Below are positions 59,861 through 64,000 of a stretch of 64,000 nt of DNA, one piece after another; position 1 is the first letter of the stretch; each line of letters opens with the position of its first letter. The stretch lies in assembly GCA_025929155.1 (NCBI GenBank), contig JAICMR010000001.1:31799-95798 (forward strand), written 5' to 3'. Under the pieces are notes generated by a model that saw only the letters and a list, made by a program, of their open reading frames with translations, had not been told where the DNA came from and made no database searches. A program made the position numbers and the translations under genes. The stretch comes from Chthoniobacterales bacterium (lineage in GTDB: Bacteria; Verrucomicrobiota; Verrucomicrobiia; Chthoniobacterales; UBA10450).

Positions 59861-60643
59861 ATGCCCGATCGCCTGCGCGTCATCGTCTGGGGAGAAAATG
59901 TGCACGAGCACAAAAATGCCATTGTCAGGCAAATTTATCCCGAGGGCATGCACAACTGCATCGCCGCGGGCCTGCGTGAGGATCGAAAGCTCGAAGTGCA
60001 AACCGCGACCCTGCAGGAACGGCAGCATGGCCTAACGAAAAGCGCGCTGGCCGCGACCGACGTGCTCGTTTGGTGGGGCCACGCCGCGCACGGCCGGGTC
60101 GCCGACAAAGTGGCGGAGCGGGTGCTCAGCCGTATTTGGGAAGGAATGGGTTTTATCGCGCTGCATTCCTCGCACTACTCGAAAGTTTTCAAACGGCTGA
60201 TGGGCACGAGCTGTTCGCTGACATGGCGCGAGGCGGGAGAGCGCGAGCGCCTTTGGGTTTGCCAGCCCGCGCATCCAATCGCGCGCGGGATCGACCGGTT
60301 TATCGAACTTGAGCACACGGAAATGTATGGCGAGCCCTTCGCGATCCCGGCCCCGGATGAAACCGTTTTTCTCTCCTGGTTTGAAGGTGGTGAAGTCTTC
60401 CGGAGCGGCTGCACGTGGCGGCGCGGGAACGGCCGAATTTTCTACTTCCGCCCCGGCCACGAAACCTACCCGATTTATTTTCATCCGATTGTCAGGCAGG
60501 TGCTCCGCAACGCCGTCCGCTGGGCCGCACCGGAGGGCAAATGGATCGATCGCTGCCCGAACGTCCCGATCAAAAAAGCGCGCGAAACGCTGACGCAAAA
60601 GGGCCCGCGCCTGCACAAGGAGGGCGAAGCGGGGTTTCGCTAG
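59861..60643 (+). CDS. ThuA-like protein (trehalose-utilisation family)
   Basis: 260 aa from ATG 59861. The family pattern of ThuA-like (DJ-1/PfpI-fold) proteins is seen: LRVIVWGENVHEHKN at the start, DVLVWWGHAAHGRV, GMGFIALHSSHYSKVFKRLMG, and late GNGRIFYFRPGHETYP. ThuA relatives in Verrucomicrobiota and Planctomycetota are numerous and often linked to sugar or glycan catabolism; the reaction is not established. An upstream in-frame extension is excluded because it is repeat-derived. A downstream AsmA-like gene starts 6 nt after its stop. The octamer is at 60031. Confidence 0.8.
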   Translation: MPDRLRVIVWGENVHEHKNAIVRQIYPEGMHNCIAAGLREDRKLEVQTATLQERQHGLTKSALAATDVLVWWGHAAHGRVADKVAERVLSRIWEGMGFIALHSSHYSKVFKRLMGTSCSLTWREAGERERLWVCQPAHPIARGIDRFIELEHTEMYGEPFAIPAPDETVFLSWFEGGEVFRSGCTWRRGNGRIFYFRPGHETYPIYFHPIVRQVLRNAVRWAAPEGKWIDRCPNVPIKKARETLTQKGPRLHKEGEAGFR

Positions 60644-60648
60644 AAGAG

Positions 60649-63036
60649 ATGCCATCGACTCTCCAGCCGCCTCGGCCGCGGCTGCATCGCGGCCGGGTTC
60701 GCGCATCCTGGAAACGGCGCGCGCTCCGGGGACTTTTGCGCCTAACAATTCTCCTGGTCGTCGGCGGTCTCGCGCTCGGGGCTTGGTATTTGGCGCGGAA
60801 AGGTTTTTCTCGGAACTGGCGCAACCTGGTCGTCGCCGAGCTGCAGAAGCGGGGCGTGGAAGCCTCCGTCCGCCGGCTGACGCTCGACCCGTTTCGTGGG
60901 TTAATCGCGCGCGACGTCCGCATCTTTGACTACAAGAACCGCGCCCAGACGCTCGCGGTCGTCAGCGAAATTTCCCTCGATATCAACTATGCGGCGCTCT
61001 TTCATCACCAGCCGTTTCTGAACGCGCTCGATATCCGAAATGGCAATCTGACGATTCCACTGCCCGAGGCAGCCGGCCAGGTGCGCCAGGCCGAGCTGCA
61101 ACATTTCCGCGCGCACGTCTACTTTCCGCCGGAACGGATCGAGGTCTCGCAGGCGGAAGGATATTTCTGCGGCGTTCGCGTTTCGGCGAGCGGACAATTG
61201 GTCAAGCGCGAAGGATATCGTTCGTCGGCGCACGAATCTGCCGAAGAAGCCGCTGCACGTCTGCGGCTCCTGCAAACGCTCGTCACGATGATGCAGCGAT
61301 TCCGTTATCCCGGCGCGGCGCCGGAATTGCAGGTGAAATTTTCCGGCGATCTCTCGCAACTCGAGGATGCGCGAGTCGACGCGAGCCTGCGGGCGAGCGA
61401 AGTGGTGCGGGACACTTATGAGGTGCGGAATCTTCGCGCCACGGCGGAGTGGTCGGATCAAACCCTGGCGATTCCACAGCTCGAGTGGAGCGACTCAGCT
61501 GGGCGCTTTGCCGCGACTGGCGCATGGAGCCGGCGGGATGGCAGGGCGACTTTCCAGGCGCGCTCCACAATCGATCTCAAGCCGTTGTTAGGCAGTTTCG
61601 GCCTCGGAGGTGTCCTCGGCGATCTGGCTTATACGACTCCGCCGCTAATCGAAGCTTCCGGCTCCGGCGCGACCGGTGGCAGCGCAAAGAAATTTGATGT
61701 GATCGGCAGAGCTGCGATTGAGACTTTCAGCTACAAATCCATCCAGTTCGACGGGCTCACCGCCGACTTCGCGTGGGAAGCCGAGCGAATGATGCTACGC
61801 GACCTGCGACTTCGGCATCGCACCGGATTGCTGAGTGCCGACCTGCTGGATGCGCCTAACGACTTTCGCCTGAACGTCGAGAGCGGGATTGCCCCCAGCG
61901 CGCTGCTTCCGCTCGCGCAGCCGGGCACGGCGCGTTTCCTGAAGGAATGGGAGTGGCAGCGTGCACCAAATATCCGCCTAACGATCAAGGGGACCTCCCG
62001 CGATCCTACAACGTGGCACGGCGACGGCGGGTTCGATCTCGGGCCAGCCCGTTTCCGCGGCGTGCGCCTGAATAGCGCGCGTGGCGATCTGCATTTCGGC
62101 GACGGCCTCTACGCGATCCAAAACCTGAAGGTGACACGCGACGAAGGCCAGGGCACCGGTGCGTTTTCCTTCGACACGAAGAAGCAGGAGATCCAAATCG
62201 ATCACGTCGAGACGACGCTAAAGCCGAGCGAGGCGATCATCTGGATCGAGCCGCGCTTTCTCGAGCACGTCGCGCCATATCGGTTCCACCGCACGCCGCG
62301 AGTTTTGGCCAACGGCATCGTTCAGCTCGGCAAGGGGAAGCAGACGCATCTCGAACTGGAAGTCTCGGCGCCGGGCGGCATGGATTACACCTTCATCGAC
62401 AAGGTTCTGCCCTTTGATCGCATCGGCGGCACTCTGCTTTTCACCGATGACCGGCTCCAGATTCTCGGGCTGAAGGGAAAGCTCTTTCAGGGAAATCTCA
62501 CTGGCGGCGCGGACATTTCGCTCGCGCATAATGATCACCACTACACGGCCAACATTGCGGTCGAGAAAGTCGATTTCCCCAGTCTCACCGATCTCTATTT
62601 CAAATATAAGTCGGCTCGCGGCGAACTCAGCGGGAAGTTCGATTTTGGCGGCATCGGCGATCAAAAGCCGGCGCTCCATGGCGCGGGCGAGGTGGAAGTG
62701 CGTAACGGCAACGTCTTCGCAATTCCAATCTTCGGTCCGCTCTCGGAATTGCTCAGCAAATTCTTCACCGGCGCCGGCTACAGCGTCGCGCATGAAGCGA
62801 CCGCGCCGTTCACGATCCGCAACGGCGTCATCCACACCGAGAAGTTTAAAGTCTCCGGCAAGCTGTTTGCGATGATCGGGCATGGCGACATCGACTTCAT
62901 CAGGAACGATCTCGATTTTGATATCCGAATCGACGCGGCCGGGGCGGGCGCGGTGCTCACCCCTCTCTATCAGCTCTTTGAATATCACGGCTCCGGCAGC
63001 CTAACGAAGCCGGTCTGGAAACCGAAGCACCTTTGA
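60649..63036 (+). CDS. AsmA/DUF3971-like membrane-anchored protein
   Basis: 795 aa from ATG 60649, preceded by AGAAGAG; an upstream extension overlapping the ThuA-like gene is excluded. One N-terminal membrane helix (about 27-47) follows a basic segment. The rest is a long, beta-rich repetitive domain (VRRLTLDPFRGLIARDVRIF, RNGNLTIPLPEAAG). Its C-terminal part (FFTGAGYSVAHEATAPFTIRNGVIHTEKFKVSG) is the AsmA-like C-terminal region, ending with GSGSLTKPVWKP. Such proteins (AsmA, TamB, YhdP) form periplasmic bridges for lipid transport to the outer membrane. Octamer copies are at 61855, 61977 and 63000. Confidence 0.82.
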   Translation: MPSTLQPPRPRLHRGRVRASWKRRALRGLLRLTILLVVGGLALGAWYLARKGFSRNWRNLVVAELQKRGVEASVRRLTLDPFRGLIARDVRIFDYKNRAQTLAVVSEISLDINYAALFHHQPFLNALDIRNGNLTIPLPEAAGQVRQAELQHFRAHVYFPPERIEVSQAEGYFCGVRVSASGQLVKREGYRSSAHESAEEAAARLRLLQTLVTMMQRFRYPGAAPELQVKFSGDLSQLEDARVDASLRASEVVRDTYEVRNLRATAEWSDQTLAIPQLEWSDSAGRFAATGAWSRRDGRATFQARSTIDLKPLLGSFGLGGVLGDLAYTTPPLIEASGSGATGGSAKKFDVIGRAAIETFSYKSIQFDGLTADFAWEAERMMLRDLRLRHRTGLLSADLLDAPNDFRLNVESGIAPSALLPLAQPGTARFLKEWEWQRAPNIRLTIKGTSRDPTTWHGDGGFDLGPARFRGVRLNSARGDLHFGDGLYAIQNLKVTRDEGQGTGAFSFDTKKQEIQIDHVETTLKPSEAIIWIEPRFLEHVAPYRFHRTPRVLANGIVQLGKGKQTHLELEVSAPGGMDYTFIDKVLPFDRIGGTLLFTDDRLQILGLKGKLFQGNLTGGADISLAHNDHHYTANIAVEKVDFPSLTDLYFKYKSARGELSGKFDFGGIGDQKPALHGAGEVEVRNGNVFAIPIFGPLSELLSKFFTGAGYSVAHEATAPFTIRNGVIHTEKFKVSGKLFAMIGHGDIDFIRNDLDFDIRIDAAGAGAVLTPLYQLFEYHGSGSLTKPVWKPKHL

Positions 63037-63046
63037 GGATTACGGA

Positions 63047-63994
63047 GTGGCAAATGCAGATTTTGCAATGAAGAAGAAGCGCGAGAGGCAGGACAGGCGA
63101 TCGAACAACGATCAAACGCCACTCTGCCCTCGGCGTTCCGAAATCCTTCTCGGCGCGCACATGTCCATCGGCGGCGGGGTGCATCGTGCGATCGAGCGGG
63201 CGCGCTCGATCGAAAGCACTGCCATGCAGATTTTCGTGAAGAACAACATGCAATGGTTCGCACGGCCGTTTGCGCCTAACGAGATTAAGGCGTTTCTCGA
63301 GCACGCCCAACGGCGTGAGCTGGCTGTGGTCTTCGCGCATGCGAATTACCTGATCAACCTCGCGGCGACCAACCCACAGTTTTACGCCAACTCGATCCGC
63401 GCGCTCGCGGAAGAATTAACCCGGGCCGATCAACTCAACCTGCCGTTCCTCGTGCTTCATCCCGGCGCGCATTTGGGCGCGGGCGAAGCAGCCGGACTCG
63501 AGAAAGTGGTGCAGTCGATCGACACCATCTTTCGGAAAATTCCGAAGGTGAAGACCCGGATCGCGCTCGAGACTACGGCCGGCCAGGGCTCCTGTCTCGG
63601 TCACAGGTTCGAACATCTCGCCGACATCATCGCGAATGTGCGCGAACCGGAGCGGCTCTGTGTTTGTCTCGACACCGCTCACGTCTTCGCTGCCGGTTTT
63701 GACCTAACGAGTGAAGCCGGAACGAAGAAGATGTTTCGCGCGTTCGATCGCGTGATCGGGTTGCAACATCTCGTCGCGCTGCACCTGAACGATTCCAAAA
63801 CCGCACGCGGCTCGCGGGTCGATCGTCACGAGCACATCGGAAAGGGCCAGATCGGACTCGAGGCCTTTCGCGTCATCATGCGCGACCGCCGTTTCCGCAA
63901 AATCCCGAAAGTGCTGGAAACGCCGAAAGACAAGAAGCTGCGTGAAGACATCGAGAACATGCAAACGCTCCGCAGCCTGCTCGGGAATCGTTAG
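63047..63994 (+). CDS. nfo: Endonuclease IV (AP endonuclease)
   Basis: 315 aa, a three-metal TIM-barrel enzyme cutting DNA at abasic sites. The metal ligands are in place: VFAHANYLIN, LHPGAHLGAG, ALETTAGQG, CLDTAHVFAAG, HLNDSKT, DRHEHIGKG and LETPKD near the end. Start GTG 63047 (GAGG upstream); ATG 63068 is an alternative. The first 30 residues are a basic, poorly conserved extension. The stop TAG lies inside an octamer copy (63988-63995). With UDG this completes base-excision steps in one region. Octamer copies are also at 63275 and 63703. Confidence 0.95.
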   Translation: MANADFAMKKKRERQDRRSNNDQTPLCPRRSEILLGAHMSIGGGVHRAIERARSIESTAMQIFVKNNMQWFARPFAPNEIKAFLEHAQRRELAVVFAHANYLINLAATNPQFYANSIRALAEELTRADQLNLPFLVLHPGAHLGAGEAAGLEKVVQSIDTIFRKIPKVKTRIALETTAGQGSCLGHRFEHLADIIANVREPERLCVCLDTAHVFAAGFDLTSEAGTKKMFRAFDRVIGLQHLVALHLNDSKTARGSRVDRHEHIGKGQIGLEAFRVIMRDRRFRKIPKVLETPKDKKLREDIENMQTLRSLLGNR

Positions 63995-64000
63995 GCGATC

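Larger units (their letters stand above)
155..63995. repeat. Highly iterated octamer TCGTTAGG (CCTAACGA), 79 copies
   Basis: Starts of TCGTTAGG on +: 155, 4919, 5797, 6813, 8400, 10733, 11313, 13954, 15359, 17331, 20866, 22564, 24585, 24936, 25587, 25976, 28475, 29187, 30095, 31328, 32749, 34366, 34377, 34712, 36336, 36587, 37767, 42849, 44918, 47700, 48589, 52140, 52710, 53512, 55072, 58723, 59022, 63988. Starts of CCTAACGA on +: 1976, 3955, 8238, 9511, 10063, 12678, 13164, 13471, 15786, 18166, 19207, 20358, 22335, 25466, 26450, 30995, 37490, 37821, 38388, 39445, 39886, 40517, 40939, 41251, 42282, 43719, 43817, 44160, 46365, 46878, 47211, 48243, 50671, 54561, 55666, 60031, 61855, 61977, 63000, 63275, 63703. 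Most are followed (in TCGTTAGG orientation) by C. Read by eye; a few may be missed. Confidence 0.9.

Noticed and set aside
155-63995. Octamer as a replication-directed KOPS or Chi-like site
   Set aside because: Both orientations occur almost equally (38 and 41) along 64 kb, with no polarity switch visible.
1-64000. tRNA, rRNA, CRISPR array, prophage or integrase
   Set aside because: No T-loop/anticodon patterns, no evenly spaced direct repeats and no phage or recombinase genes were seen in any gap.

Overview
This 64 kb window looks like a chromosomal piece of a high-GC (about 61% by eye), Gram-negative-type bacterium of the Verrucomicrobiota, most likely a soil 'Spartobacteria'/Chthoniobacterales-like lineage. 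The assignment is inference. It rests on a division and cell-wall (dcw) cluster with a LysM gene between murD and ftsW and a fused MurC-MurB, a double-length tandem UvrA, an exosortase fused to an EpsI-like domain, GldA-like and AsmA-like proteins, and interspersed hairpin repeats that translate as HPERSRG-like and SARVSRAG-like peptides.

Layout, left to right. 1-2311: the end of an ABC transporter ATPase and an HtrA-type protease. 2434-6968: sucA, sufS and sufU. 7100-13497: a YbdK-type ligase, an acetyltransferase, an M29-like aminopeptidase, a PAS histidine kinase, an unknown protein, an ATP-dependent DNA ligase and a small membrane protein. 13472-16893: the Tol operon tolQ-tolR-tolA-tolB on the minus strand. 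16950-31267: lgt, tandem uvrA, exosortase/EpsI, a TPR membrane protein, a family B DNA polymerase and larC. 31357-32703: a secreted M20 amidohydrolase. 32865-52882: a complete minus-strand dcw cluster in the order mraZ, rsmH, ftsL, ftsI, murE, murF, mraY, murD, lysM, ftsW, murG, murC-murB, a 53-codon ORF, ddl, ftsQ, ftsA, ftsZ. It is headed by a recognisable promoter with three GTGG boxes for MraZ. 53013-63994: a secreted protein, a second ExbB/ExbD/TonB-like set, guaB3, fabF, a DUF2905 protein, a uracil-DNA glycosylase, a ThuA-like protein, an AsmA-like protein and endonuclease IV. I found no rRNA, tRNA, CRISPR array, prophage or transposase.

Three signals cut across the genes. (1) The octamer TCGTTAGG (usually TCGTTAGGC) occurs 79 times by my count, 38 in one orientation and 41 in the other. 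That is about once per 0.8 kb, roughly 50 times a base-composition expectation, and it lies mostly inside genes. It has the density and strand balance of a DNA-uptake-type sequence and is my strongest candidate for something undescribed. (2) Hairpin-forming repeats fill nearly every non-coupled junction of the dcw cluster. They are also inserted in frame into uvrA (four places) and murE, and they supply gene ends or starts elsewhere. (3) ddl carries an apparent one-base frameshift, and directly upstream of it lies a 53-codon ORF linked to both neighbours by 4-bp stop/start overlaps.

Most of the window serves envelope growth: peptidoglycan precursors (MurB-G, MraY, Ddl), division (FtsA/I/L/Q/W/Z), lipoprotein maturation (Lgt), outer-membrane energisation (two Tol/Exb-like sets), a periplasmic protease and exosortase-linked export. 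A second theme is DNA repair and metabolism (UvrA, PolB, ligase, UDG, endonuclease IV).
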